In this document: positions 45,565 through 53,845 of the stretch, one piece after another
Layout of the letters: the number at the start of each line of letters is the position of its first letter
Numbering within the stretch: position 1 is the stretch's first letter
Virus record (IMG/VR): IMGVR_UViG_3300002835_000029
Coordinates: 62,001-126,000 of that record
Strand: one strand, 5' to 3'
Source of the DNA: a virus
DNA length: 64,000 nucleotides
Program-made: the position numbers and the translations under genes
The notes under the pieces: model-generated
What the model was told of the DNA's origin: nothing
Seen by the model: only the letters and a program-made list of their open reading frames with translations
The model's database searches: none

Positions 45565-46832
45565 TTTAACAAATCTTTCAAGATTGTAATTAATTTTTGA
45601 TACTTATGTGGTCTATACTTGGAGGCAACTTCAAATGCATTCAACAAGTCATTTTTGCTTATAAGATTTACATTAATATCATCTAATATATTGCACTTGA
45701 CTGTCCCGTTTATTAATGAATAATAATCAATTTCGTTAAGAATGTTAGATATAAAGTCAATACTCATATCATTGCCCACAATAACTTTCAGTCTAAAGCT
45801 TGAATCTTTATATTTGTACATCTTTTGAAGATTTTCTTCTTCGTATCCAAAGTTAACAAGAATGTCTATTATTTTACTTATGTTTTCATCAGATGCTTCA
45901 TAAACAAAATCTAAATCTCTAGGATTATCATTTATATGATACATCTTCAGTGCATATCCACCAACTAATACCATGTTAACACCGCTATTAATCATTTCTT
46001 CTATTATTTTTTTTGTAGTTATCTCTTGGGTAGCACCGAATAGTTCATTTTGTGGCAAAGTTACAGATGCAAAATTAGAAATAATATATGGAGGCTCACA
46101 TAGTCCTTCGGATGGGCAACAACCATTTTGTGGGTCGTAACTCCATCCTATTGCACAGCATATGGGTTTGCCGTCTGGCGTAACTCCAACCTGCGCCATT
46201 TTGGCTATTGCGCACGGATCAATTGGTGGCTCAGTAGTAGTAGCAACTGGAGTTGTGGTAGCTTGAGGGGTAGTTGTAATATTGGGAGTAGTGGTAGTTG
46301 GTGCTACCGTGGTGGTAGTTGGTGCTACAGTAGTGGTAGTTGGTGCTACAGTAGTGGTAGTTGGTGCTACAGTAGTGGTAGTTGGTGCTACCGTGGTGGT
46401 AGTTGGTGCTACCGTGGTGGTAGTTGGTGCTACAGTTGTGGTAGTTGGTGCTACAGTAGTGGTAGTTGGTGCTACAGTAGTGGTAGTTGGTGCTACAGTA
46501 GTGGTAGTTGGTGCTACCGTGGTGGTAGTTGGTGCTACCGTGGTGGTAGTTGGTGCTACAGTTGTGGTAGTTGGTGCTACAGTAGTGGTAGTTGGTGCTA
46601 CAGTAGTGGTAGTTGGTGCTACAGTAGTGGTAGTTGGTGCTACCGTGGTGGTAGTTGGTGCTACCGTGGTGGTAGTTGGTGCTACAGTTGTGGTTGGCGG
46701 TATAGTGGTGTTAGTGGTTGTGGGAGGCTCATAGCACAAACCACCACAAGGTGGCTCATCATATGGCCCGCTCACTATCTCATGTAAAGATAGGTTAATC
46801 TGAGAAGATTTTAAACAAACATAACTAGGCAT
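45561..46832 (-). CDS. Mucin-like PTTTTVA-repeat protein fused to a nucleotidyltransferase-fold domain
   Basis: 423 residues. Residues 1-35 form a small Cys module (CLKSS...HEIVSGPY...C..LC) shared with the next protein upstream. Residues about 48-185 are 19 copies of a heptad V-A-P-T-T-T-T. A second Cys-rich segment (about 205-255, ICCAIGWSYDPQNGCCPSEGLC) follows. Residues about 270-423 look like a minimal nucleotidyltransferase (MNT/AbiEii-like): LVGGYALKMY (G291, G292), RDLDFVY (D306, D308) and MSIDFI (D359), giving all three acidic positions of the fold. Such an enzyme on a virion surface protein is unusual; it might be a delivered effector or a captured host domain. Expression is coupled to both neighbours by overlaps. 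Confidence 0.7.
   Translation of the reverse strand: MPSYVCLKSSQINLSLHEIVSGPYDEPPCGGLCYEPPTTTNTTIPPTTTVAPTTTTVAPTTTTVAPTTTTVAPTTTTVAPTTTTVAPTTTTVAPTTTTVAPTTTTVAPTTTTVAPTTTTVAPTTTTVAPTTTTVAPTTTTVAPTTTTVAPTTTTVAPTTTTVAPTTTTVAPTTTTVAPTTTTPNITTTPQATTTPVATTTEPPIDPCAIAKMAQVGVTPDGKPICCAIGWSYDPQNGCCPSEGLCEPPYIISNFASVTLPQNELFGATQEITTKKIIEEMINSGVNMVLVGGYALKMYHINDNPRDLDFVYEASDENISKIIDILVNFGYEEENLQKMYKYKDSSFRLKVIVGNDMSIDFISNILNEIDYYSLINGTVKCNILDDINVNLISKNDLLNAFEVASKYRPHKYQKLITILKDLLK
46007..46014 (-). repeat. A8 homopolymer in front of the nucleotidyltransferase core
   Basis: Eight A on the coding strand (codons for Thr-Lys-Lys-Ile) lie just upstream of the GG motif of the nucleotidyltransferase part. 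Such runs promote polymerase slippage and indels. The frame is intact in this sequence. Confidence 0.8.
46291..46693 (-). repeat. 21-bp tandem repeat with a 126-bp higher-order period
   Basis: Nineteen 21-bp units, each coding one V-A-P-T-T-T-T heptad. Units differ only at wobble positions in three types: (plus strand) CCGTGG, CAGTAG and CAGTTG. From the second unit the order is CAGTAG x3, CCGTGG x2, CAGTTG x1, repeated three times, so a six-unit (126-bp) block was itself triplicated. Confidence 0.93.
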
Positions 46833-47655
46833 AATTGTTACCGTAGCTACTCACAGACGTATTAGTAAGGTCATTTCTCACAAATCTGGCACGTAATGGT
46901 TTGGAAACTATACTGACATTATTACTGAGTGTAGTTATGTCATTTGAAAATGAATTTGCCCCAATAACTACTGGAGACAAACGATAATTTGTCCAATTTC
47001 TTTCCTGTGTCAATAAATTAGGAGTTGAATAATAATACGCATATTCAATAAGAGCAATAACAGTAAAGTAATTTGGATTATATATCTTTTTATTGCTAAA
47101 AATAGGGGATAGTATATTATCAGTATTTGAGTAAGTTGGATATACAGGAGTATTAGTAATAGTACCAGCGTAAGAAGTAAGAGAATAAGCACTGATTTGA
47201 CTAGAATTAGACCCAACATAAATAAATCTAGCTTTAATTATTCCACCCCGGTCAATCACAAAAGTTTGTGAATTCACACTAAAAGGCTTTATTTGAGATG
47301 GGGTTAGTAGAGTTGGGTCAGTATCTGCAAACAAAGACATTAAATCATAATTACTTTTAGCATCCATCGTAAAGCTTGGAAAATCAGTATATGAACCTAA
47401 AGTTTGATTATCTGGAGCATATTGTGTAAATACCCTAACTGGAACATTGTTAATGTTAAATAAATTACTTCCATTCATAAAAGGAACTATTGGAGGTAAT
47501 AATGTAAAGTTTGGATTGGGTGTTGTTGTAATAGGGGGTAATGTAGTAGACGGTGAACTACACACAGATTCACACTGACTTGTGGATGAATATGGACCAC
47601 CAAGTATAGTGTGTACAGATGGATTATATGCTGAACTATGTATGCAAGTTCTCAT
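46825..47655 (-). CDS. Cys-module surface protein of the adhesin island
   Basis: 276 residues. Residues 1-32 (CIHSSAYNPSVHTILGGPYS, then C..VC) match the N-terminal Cys module of the nucleotidyltransferase fusion (CLKSS, H.I..GPY, C..LC) almost position by position. A short PSTTLPPITTTPNP linker follows, then a beta-rich domain of about 220 residues (PVRVFTQYAPDNQTLGSYTD, FVIDRGGIIKARFIYVGSNS, NYFTVIALIEYAYYYSTPNL, PLRARFVRNDL). The last domain looks like one jelly-roll-type module with no catalytic residues visible. Excellent RBS (AAGGAGAAA). Likely a virion-surface protein mounted through the Cys module. Overlaps the next gene by 8 bases. Confidence 0.6.
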   Translation of the reverse strand: MRTCIHSSAYNPSVHTILGGPYSSTSQCESVCSSPSTTLPPITTTPNPNFTLLPPIVPFMNGSNLFNINNVPVRVFTQYAPDNQTLGSYTDFPSFTMDAKSNYDLMSLFADTDPTLLTPSQIKPFSVNSQTFVIDRGGIIKARFIYVGSNSSQISAYSLTSYAGTITNTPVYPTYSNTDNILSPIFSNKKIYNPNYFTVIALIEYAYYYSTPNLLTQERNWTNYRLSPVVIGANSFSNDITTLSNNVSIVSKPLRARFVRNDLTNTSVSSYGNNYA

Positions 47656-47664
47656 GTTTTCTCC

Positions 47665-48222
47665 TTAAGAATCTTTGATTCTTACACAGTAGTAAGGATC
47701 TGGGTTGGGGGTTTCTACGCAGTAATAACCATCATCTATTTCTACACAGTAGTATCCATCTACATCAACACAATAATAACCATCGTATAAATCTACACAA
47801 TAATAACAGGGGGGTTCTACATTCAGAGTAAATAAAGTTGAATTTAAGAGTTCTCCATTTATATTGACAGTATTTACATAAGCTTCATATTTATTTTTTG
47901 TTGAATAAAGATAGTCAAAATATAACTTATTGTTATTTATTTTGAAAAAGTCATTATTTACACCAGACACAGACAAATAGAAATCATCACATCCAAAATC
48001 ATTAATACTTATATCAGAAACTTTTATTGATGTAGAAGTTAAAGTATCAGATTTTTCGTGAAAATTTCTAATTTTGCTGTCTGAAACTTGAACACATTCA
48101 TGATAAGAATCTGACAGTGCAAAAAAATCTTCTGCTTGTGGCGGTAGAGTTGTTAATCCCGGCTGAGTATATACAATATATGGAGATGGATTCTTGAAGC
48201 ATGGGTTAAATGGTTTTCCCAT
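47665..48222 (-). CDS. Cadherin-like domain protein with a YYCV-repeat tail
   Basis: 185 residues. Residues about 60-140 have a cadherin-like arrangement: ISINDFGCDDFYLSVSGVNN, FFKINNNKLYFDYLYSTKNK and YEAYVNTVNINGELLNSTLF then FTLNVE. The C-terminal 45 residues contain five YYCV units separated by short acidic spacers (YYCVDLYDG, YYCVDVDG, YYCVEIDDG, YYCVETPNPDP, YYCVRIKDS). Regularly spaced Tyr-Tyr-Cys is suited to disulfide cross-linking or metal binding. The start MGKPFNPCFKNPSPYIVYTQ resembles, more weakly, the Cys-plus-TLPP starts of the neighbouring proteins. Accessory surface protein; function unknown. Confidence 0.6.
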   Translation of the reverse strand: MGKPFNPCFKNPSPYIVYTQPGLTTLPPQAEDFFALSDSYHECVQVSDSKIRNFHEKSDTLTSTSIKVSDISINDFGCDDFYLSVSGVNNDFFKINNNKLYFDYLYSTKNKYEAYVNTVNINGELLNSTLFTLNVEPPCYYCVDLYDGYYCVDVDGYYCVEIDDGYYCVETPNPDPYYCVRIKDS

Positions 48223-48233
48223 ATGGAAGCCCT

Positions 48234-51200
48234 TTAATTGTTACAGCATGTGCATGGCGTACTACTTGCACTAATCCAAATGGGTTTATATTCATTATTT
48301 ATCCTAGCAGCTATCACATAAGCTCCAGAATGTATTACTGATGTAGTGTCTCTATTAATAACAAAAATGTCTCCAGAATTTGCCCAATTACTGTCTTTTA
48401 GTATTAAGATGCCGCTAGTCTTAGTAGAGGCATTGGCTGGAGCTTGTAAGCCATCGGGCATGAATCCTTCAATAATAGCACTATTTATTCTTGATATTCC
48501 GCTATTGGCAAGAGATATGCCACTATTTCCAAGTGCTATGCCGCTATTTGCAAGTAAAGTATTTTTGATTATGGGCTTGGAGCTACCAAGATATGTGCCA
48601 TCGCCAAATTGTATATTGCCTTTTAGCTTAAAATTTCCATTTAGCTGTGAATAAGGTTTTGGCTCTTTATTGCTAATGGCATTAGGAGTAACTTCTCCAG
48701 AAAGACCAACGGTTGGAAACCAATATTCATCATTATAATAATTAAGATTATTGAATGTCTTTGGGTAGCCCCAAGTAGCAATATAATCTGATGGTCCAAG
48801 TGAGTCGTGACTTAGAATTAAAAGGTCTGCTGAATTATTTCCAATAAATCTAAAAGTTAAAGTATTATCTGGATAGTTATTGCCGCCACTATCAATAATT
48901 TCTATAACATTAGATTTTAAGCACAAACTATCAGTATCATTAGCATTATTAATGTATAATCTTCCGCCGCTAGGAAGAGTTAATCTTTTATCAGAATTAG
49001 TTGGGCCAAGCTTACCATCTAATAGAACTAAGCCATTATTCCCAACCAAGAAGTTGTGTGAACCACTGTTACTAGCACCAATATTATGACCAATTACTAT
49101 ATTACCACTAGTGTTGGCTAGATCAGAAGTCTTGTTGAATGATTGATTACCAATTATGATATTGCTGGATGTATTAACTAATCCACTGGCAGATGAATCG
49201 CCAATTACAATATTGTTATTTCCTAAGACTAAATCATAAAGGGGGCTGTATCCTATTGCTAGGTTGCCAGAGCCAGATGAAATACTATAAAGTGCTTTGT
49301 AGCCATAGGAAATATTGTTTTTAGCTGCCCCAGTTATAGTTTTTCTGCCAGATGGAGATAAATATCCAGCAAAAGTATTTCCACTTCCATCTGTATAAAT
49401 AGCTCTAGCGTCTACGTTATCAAGTTTATTTACTACTAAATCAGTAGAATTGCCAGAACCATCCATAAAATATAGTGAATTATACTGATCAGCAAATCCT
49501 TTTTCAGCTCTAAAGTTGTATAATTTTCCATACCCAACTGAAGGAGCTACTATAGAATTTCCAACCCATAGATTATCTTTTATGCTTATAACCGGAAGCT
49601 TGGCTGTTCCGCTGTTTCCAATTGTAATAGTTGCATTGATAATTCCACTAGAAAGTATTCCAATCTCTTTGGTGTCTTTCATTCTAATGAAGTTGATAGG
49701 ATTAGAGTCCCTATAAACTGTTACATCGGCAACACCGCTATTGTTTAGATAAGAAATTTCTAAACCGCTAGCCTCACAGTTAGCAGATCCAAGAAGCTGA
49801 ATGGCTGATTTATAATATGCGTTATTTTCAGAAGTAAATCTAGCAATACAATCATTCTTAGATCTGACATTGAAAATAGTGTTTGGTAACACATTTTCTG
49901 TAACTTCTGGTATATTGGTAATAGACATAACAGACCCGCCGGTAGACTCTTTCATAAGAATCATACCGTTAACAAAATTGGGGGTTTTATTATAAGAACC
50001 AATGACTAAACGATCATCAAGATCATTGTTATTAGTGTCATTGATATATTTAAGCTCAAATCCAGAAAGTTTATCTTTGTTAGTCACAACGTCTTTTTGT
50101 CTTGACTTTGTTCCAGATAAGAATCTTTGACTAACGCTCACGCCAGACTCTAACGAAGATATTGAAACACTATAGTTTTGTACTTCCCCAGAGTTGGATA
50201 TAAAATTTACATTTCCTATACCAGCAATATGACCATTTGGCAAGCCGGGATTAACATTTAAAACATTTTTTCTTGATATATATGTTATACCACTATTGAA
50301 GAATAGGCCATAACAGTCACTATCATTAAATGCATCTGAACTATACGAAATTATACTATTAGTTTTTATGTAAGATGAACTTGGAACTTGGAAGCTAATG
50401 TTACTTCTAAATGTAGATTTATCATAACTATCAGTAAAGCATGGCATACCAGAGCTTGGCGGAAAGTAACTTAAAGAATATTCTCTATTGTCAGAAGACT
50501 TTATAAATAATCCGCCACCTAATAAGTTTGCATCAGAATATTGTGGTTGTAAATTAGAGTCTGTTGCTAAATAGATTTTAATACCATTATACACTTGAGT
50601 ATCATTGTATGTTACAGTTCCTATGTTAGCCGTACCGTCAACTGTAAGATTTTGAAAATAACCACGTTTCCATTTATTTGTAGAAGATCCAAGCTCATAG
50701 TGATTATTAATGGGTACAAATAATGATCCACTAACTAGAATTCCGGTTGGACTATATGCACTTATTGAAGAATTATTAGCAAAATTTAAAGAGCTTGAAA
50801 GATATAAACTCTTCCAATTATATAATTGGTGTCCAATGTTTAATACATTATTACCAGAAGGCGTTAAATCGCCACCAACTTGGAGTGCGCCAAATGCGTG
50901 AAGGGTTTTTACTCCAACTCCTAATTGCAAACTAGAAAAATCGCCTTGTAACAATGGTGTCAAGCCGGTTCCATTGGGATTATTGCAGATATAATCTCCG
51001 TCAACAGCGTGATGAGCAATAAATAATTTGTTGCTAGTATTTTTACCAATGTAGTATCCAGCACCATGCCCAATTGCTACATTACCATTTCCAGATTTAT
51101 TGTTATGAAGAGTGTAGCTACCAAGCCCAATATTCAAATTACCAACAGTATTGCCCGCTAACGCATTATAACCTAAAGCAACATTACCCTCTCCATATAT

Positions 51201-51530
51201 ATTGCAAGATAAAGAGTAAGAGCCAACGGCTGTATTTCTAATGCCTTGATAGTTAGATTTTAATACAGAATATCCAATTGCTGTATTGTCTTGACTATTA
51301 TAACCATCTAAATTAATATTCTCTAGAGTTAACTGGCCAAGCTTTGTATTTCCAGATGGAAATGTAGCTAAATTAAGAGATTTTAATTCTTGAGAAAAGG
51401 TAAGGTTATGTACAGAATCTATTATATCTAATAAATTATGTCTAATGTCATAGGGCGATATTTGACCATATGATTGATCAGATATATCACTATTAATATT
51501 ATTTACAAGTTGAGACTTGCTTAATATCAT
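48234..51530 (-). CDS. YadA-like trimeric fibre/adhesin with the shared docking module
   Basis: 1098 residues. Residues 1-45 are the docking module also found in the 308-residue fibre. Residues about 75-170 are YadA/Hia-type head repeats (NTAIGYSVL, NTAVGSYSL, GNVALGYNAL, LNIGLGSYTL, GNVAIGHGAG), which form a left-handed beta roll in trimeric autotransporter adhesins. A second beta-roll block lies near 745-840 (NNISYGYKAL, GNLAIGYSPL, NNIVIGDSSA, SNIIIGNQSF, GNIVIGHNIG). Between are Gly/Ser shafts and small beta domains. The C terminus has stacked NSGI turns (NSGIALGNSGISLANSGIS) and ends in CTCCNN. A long homotrimeric receptor-binding fibre is the likely product. GGAGC RBS. Confidence 0.82.
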   Translation of the reverse strand: MILSKSQLVNNINSDISDQSYGQISPYDIRHNLLDIIDSVHNLTFSQELKSLNLATFPSGNTKLGQLTLENINLDGYNSQDNTAIGYSVLKSNYQGIRNTAVGSYSLSCNIYGEGNVALGYNALAGNTVGNLNIGLGSYTLHNNKSGNGNVAIGHGAGYYIGKNTSNKLFIAHHAVDGDYICNNPNGTGLTPLLQGDFSSLQLGVGVKTLHAFGALQVGGDLTPSGNNVLNIGHQLYNWKSLYLSSSLNFANNSSISAYSPTGILVSGSLFVPINNHYELGSSTNKWKRGYFQNLTVDGTANIGTVTYNDTQVYNGIKIYLATDSNLQPQYSDANLLGGGLFIKSSDNREYSLSYFPPSSGMPCFTDSYDKSTFRSNISFQVPSSSYIKTNSIISYSSDAFNDSDCYGLFFNSGITYISRKNVLNVNPGLPNGHIAGIGNVNFISNSGEVQNYSVSISSLESGVSVSQRFLSGTKSRQKDVVTNKDKLSGFELKYINDTNNNDLDDRLVIGSYNKTPNFVNGMILMKESTGGSVMSITNIPEVTENVLPNTIFNVRSKNDCIARFTSENNAYYKSAIQLLGSANCEASGLEISYLNNSGVADVTVYRDSNPINFIRMKDTKEIGILSSGIINATITIGNSGTAKLPVISIKDNLWVGNSIVAPSVGYGKLYNFRAEKGFADQYNSLYFMDGSGNSTDLVVNKLDNVDARAIYTDGSGNTFAGYLSPSGRKTITGAAKNNISYGYKALYSISSGSGNLAIGYSPLYDLVLGNNNIVIGDSSASGLVNTSSNIIIGNQSFNKTSDLANTSGNIVIGHNIGASNSGSHNFLVGNNGLVLLDGKLGPTNSDKRLTLPSGGRLYINNANDTDSLCLKSNVIEIIDSGGNNYPDNTLTFRFIGNNSADLLILSHDSLGPSDYIATWGYPKTFNNLNYYNDEYWFPTVGLSGEVTPNAISNKEPKPYSQLNGNFKLKGNIQFGDGTYLGSSKPIIKNTLLANSGIALGNSGISLANSGISRINSAIIEGFMPDGLQAPANASTKTSGILILKDSNWANSGDIFVINRDTTSVIHSGAYVIAARINNEYKPIWISASSTPCTCCNN

Positions 51531-51545
51531 ATTAAGCTCCAGTTA

Positions 51546-52247
51546 CTATTTTAGGCTTATTTCTAATGAATTAGCATCAAATCTTATATTATCTCCAAGG
51601 TAAACGTATCGCGGATTATTTAACTTAGCATACATTAGAAGATTACCAGAACCAACGGACTCATGATCTAAAATAGCTATGCCAGAAACCCAACCCCACT
51701 CAGTGATAGCAGTATTAAATATCATTTGATTTTTATTTTTAATAAATCCATTACCTTCATATGACTGATAACTTGACTGCACTGAAACACCAGACTGAAA
51801 TATGTTTCCTCCAACTGGAGCAAAGAACATCACAGATGGAAATTCTTTAAATATTATAGACAGACTACTGCCATTACCGCCACCGGCTGTACTATTACTA
51901 TTTGCCGCAGTAGATGTTAAATATAGTGGATAAAAATATCCCGGTGTATTGTCATGTCTGGTTCCAGAGACAGTATAGGCAGTTAGAGTATCTAATCCAA
52001 CAGAATTCCATGCCCTATCACCACTAGTAGCTGGTGGGCCTAAAACAATTCGACTATAATTTGTTGGAACAAAGTTTAAGCCACTCCTTACTCCAGACGG
52101 TAGTTCTGGGATTGTTAACCCAGTGTCGGAATCAAGTGGAACACCGCTAGTTAAGGCAATTGCTATGGTAGAAGGTCTGGGGAAAGCTGTATCTCTAAAT
52201 ATGTGACTCAATAATCCAGACTCAAGATAATCCGATAGTGCGGCCAT
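51546..52247 (-). CDS. Fibre-type structural protein (LSDYLE family)
   Basis: 233 residues. It starts MAALSDYLESGLLSHIFRDT then FPRPSTIAIALTSGVPLDSD, a start pattern common in small phage structural proteins, and ends EWGWVSGIAILDHESVGSGN then LLMYAKLNNPRYVYLGDNIRFDAN, where a WG...GI.D strand pair is followed by a GD-I-F turn. One beta-sandwich domain is likely. It has its own candidate promoter directly after the capsid-gene terminator and a strong AGGAGA RBS, so it begins the transcript of the adhesin island. Role: capsid- or tail-attached decoration or fibre. Confidence 0.65.
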   Translation of the reverse strand: MAALSDYLESGLLSHIFRDTAFPRPSTIAIALTSGVPLDSDTGLTIPELPSGVRSGLNFVPTNYSRIVLGPPATSGDRAWNSVGLDTLTAYTVSGTRHDNTPGYFYPLYLTSTAANSNSTAGGGNGSSLSIIFKEFPSVMFFAPVGGNIFQSGVSVQSSYQSYEGNGFIKNKNQMIFNTAITEWGWVSGIAILDHESVGSGNLLMYAKLNNPRYVYLGDNIRFDANSLEISLK

Positions 52248-52288
52248 ATTTTTCTCCTATTCATATCCTTGGATAACGTTATCTAAGT

Positions 52289-52298
52289 TATTATACAC
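52289..52298 (-). promoter_or_regulatory. Candidate late promoter motif, site 4 (GTGTATAATA)
   Basis: GTGTATAATA preceded by a T-run on the minus strand, 51 nt upstream of the 233-residue gene. It starts directly at the end of the terminator U-tract of the capsid transcript, so transcription can stop and restart within about 45 bases. Confidence 0.55.
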
Positions 52299-52332
52299 AA
52301 AAAAGCCACCCCCAATCGCTTGAGGATGGCTT
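52299..52332 (-). terminator. Rho-independent terminator after the major capsid gene
   Basis: Leftward reading: AAGCCATCC (52332-52324), a 12-base loop, GGGTGGCTT (52311-52303), nine pairs with one G-T wobble, followed by T to 52299. It lies 31 bases beyond the capsid stop. Confidence 0.88.
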
Positions 52333-52362
52333 GATTGCGACCGATATCTTTAGATATCTAGA

Positions 52363-53373
52363 TTAGAATGAGCCAAGGATCACTCTACGATTATCTAGAA
52401 CACCAAAGCCGAGTTCAGCCCAGCCGTAATAGCCAGCGCGTTGCTGACGATGTAGGGTTGGATCTTCGAATACCTGTAGCTGCTGCTTAACGGGCATTAC
52501 AAAGCTATCATTACTCGACTGATCAAGACCAACTACGAGTTCAACGTCACCGCCTGTTGCTAATGCACCGCCGAGGTCAGTTGAAAAGAAGCTCTGGTAC
52601 TGTTGACCTTCGCCTAGTTCGTCTAGGTCATGTAGGTTAACGCCAAAGATTCTGGTGATAACAGCCGCAGCTGGATCAGCATTATAGATTTCACGACGAG
52701 TAACATCATCAACTTGATCTAGACCCCAGTTACGAATGTCTTCTAAAGCTTCTGGCGATAGATACATATCGGTTAGACGGCCACGACCAACTGATGCCGA
52801 GTTACCACCCGAGTTTCTACGCATAACTGTCTGCATAAGTGATACTAATCTCTTTGAGAATAGACCAGCTGTTGCATCAGCATCATAGACGAGGATGTTA
52901 CGATCAACGCCAGCGGCGAGAAGAGTGTGCCAGCCGTCATCGTTCATCTTCTTGGTGAAACCGGCTTCCATCACCTGCATTGCACGACCAACGATATCCC
53001 ATCTGGCTTCGCGGGCAAAGCGAAGAAGATAGTCAACCGATGAAGCGATTGTGTAGGTGGGAATCATCACGTAGTCGCCTTCGACCGAACGCTCTGGAAT
53101 TCTACCGTGACCGGGATTGGTGTAAGCAACATGCTCACCTTCAAGGCCGGGGGAGATAAGATCAAGAGGGAATTCGGTTGTTGAACCGGCTTCTACATTG
53201 ATGGTTTCGAAAATATTACCGAGTACATTACCGACTAAAACGCCCTTACGGAGTGGGAGTTCTAGTGCTTTGGCAAACTCACGTTGAGCGGCCATAGCCA
53301 CATTGATATCGGCATCCCCTGACTTACGTAGGAGAGCGATAAAATCATCGCTGGGTCTTTCTGTTATTGGCAT
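52363..53373 (-). CDS. Major capsid protein
   Basis: 336 residues. N-terminal helix MPITERPSDDFIALLRKSGD; E-loop/strand region TINVEAGSTTEFPLDLISPG; central helix-rich DYLLRFAREARWDIVGRAMQVMEAGF; then DGWHTLLAAGVDRNI, and a C-terminal set VKQQLQVFEDPTLHRQQRAG YYGWAELGFGVLDNR-like strands. This is the layout of HK97-fold capsid subunits. Row counts give about 50% GC here versus roughly 25-35% nearby, with many G/C-ending codons, as in very highly expressed phage genes. It follows decoration and protease/scaffold genes, has a strong AAGGAGAA RBS, and its transcript ends in a terminator. Confidence 0.88.
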   Translation of the reverse strand: MPITERPSDDFIALLRKSGDADINVAMAAQREFAKALELPLRKGVLVGNVLGNIFETINVEAGSTTEFPLDLISPGLEGEHVAYTNPGHGRIPERSVEGDYVMIPTYTIASSVDYLLRFAREARWDIVGRAMQVMEAGFTKKMNDDGWHTLLAAGVDRNILVYDADATAGLFSKRLVSLMQTVMRRNSGGNSASVGRGRLTDMYLSPEALEDIRNWGLDQVDDVTRREIYNADPAAAVITRIFGVNLHDLDELGEGQQYQSFFSTDLGGALATGGDVELVVGLDQSSNDSFVMPVKQQLQVFEDPTLHRQQRAGYYGWAELGFGVLDNRRVILGSF

Positions 53374-53398
53374 GTTTAATTCTCCTTGTTTATATTAG

Positions 53399-53845
53399 TC
53401 AGGGAAGGTTTACTTCGACTTTGGCATAACCGTCAGCATCTTTGCTGGTCATGAATCCACCAACAGCATTGCCGCTAGCAACTGTGCTGAAATTTCCAGC
53501 AGTTACTGTGCAGCGATAAGCTGTTGCACCGGCACTAGGTGTTCCAGTGACGCTGTTAGTTACAACATAACCCTTGCGGAGTACTGTAACCTTACCACCC
53601 TTCTGAACTTCATCCTTATACTGATTAAGATGAGTACGGGTTAGATCCTTATTTACTACATCATTTAATAAAACGCCAACTGGAACGCCTGATGTAGCAT
53701 ACTTAACAAGGTTAACACCTTGATCCATAGCTGCACCCGAACCAGCTGTATCATGACATACTACACCGCCGCGAGTTGCTGTCCCGGCATTGTAGAAGAA
53801 ACTGATATCAGTTTGAAGCTCATATCTATCTGCTTTTAGGGCCAT
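53399..53845 (-). CDS. Capsid decoration protein (probable)
   Basis: 148 residues, beta-rich: MALKADRYELQTDISFFYNA, ATRGGVVCHDTAGSGAAMDQ, VPVGVLLNDVVNKDLTRTHL, GKVTVLRKGYVVTNSV and a C-terminal GGFMTSKDADGYAKVEVNLP. The DRYELQTDIS start, GVLLNDVVN...TR and SKDxDGYAxVxVN ending are typical of small head structural proteins encoded beside the capsid gene in other phages. High-GC codon use like the capsid protein. AAAAGGAGAA RBS. It probably coats or stabilises the capsid lattice. Confidence 0.7.
   Translation of the reverse strand: MALKADRYELQTDISFFYNAGTATRGGVVCHDTAGSGAAMDQGVNLVKYATSGVPVGVLLNDVVNKDLTRTHLNQYKDEVQKGGKVTVLRKGYVVTNSVTGTPSAGATAYRCTVTAGNFSTVASGNAVGGFMTSKDADGYAKVEVNLP

Noticed and set aside
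46128-46787. Long rightward open frames across the 21-bp repeat, coding Cys/Ser- or Val-rich repeats.
   Set aside because: They are antisense images of the PTTTTVA repeat: a 21-bp unit without stops stays open in several frames. No RBS or promoter supports them, and the leftward frame has the domain structure.
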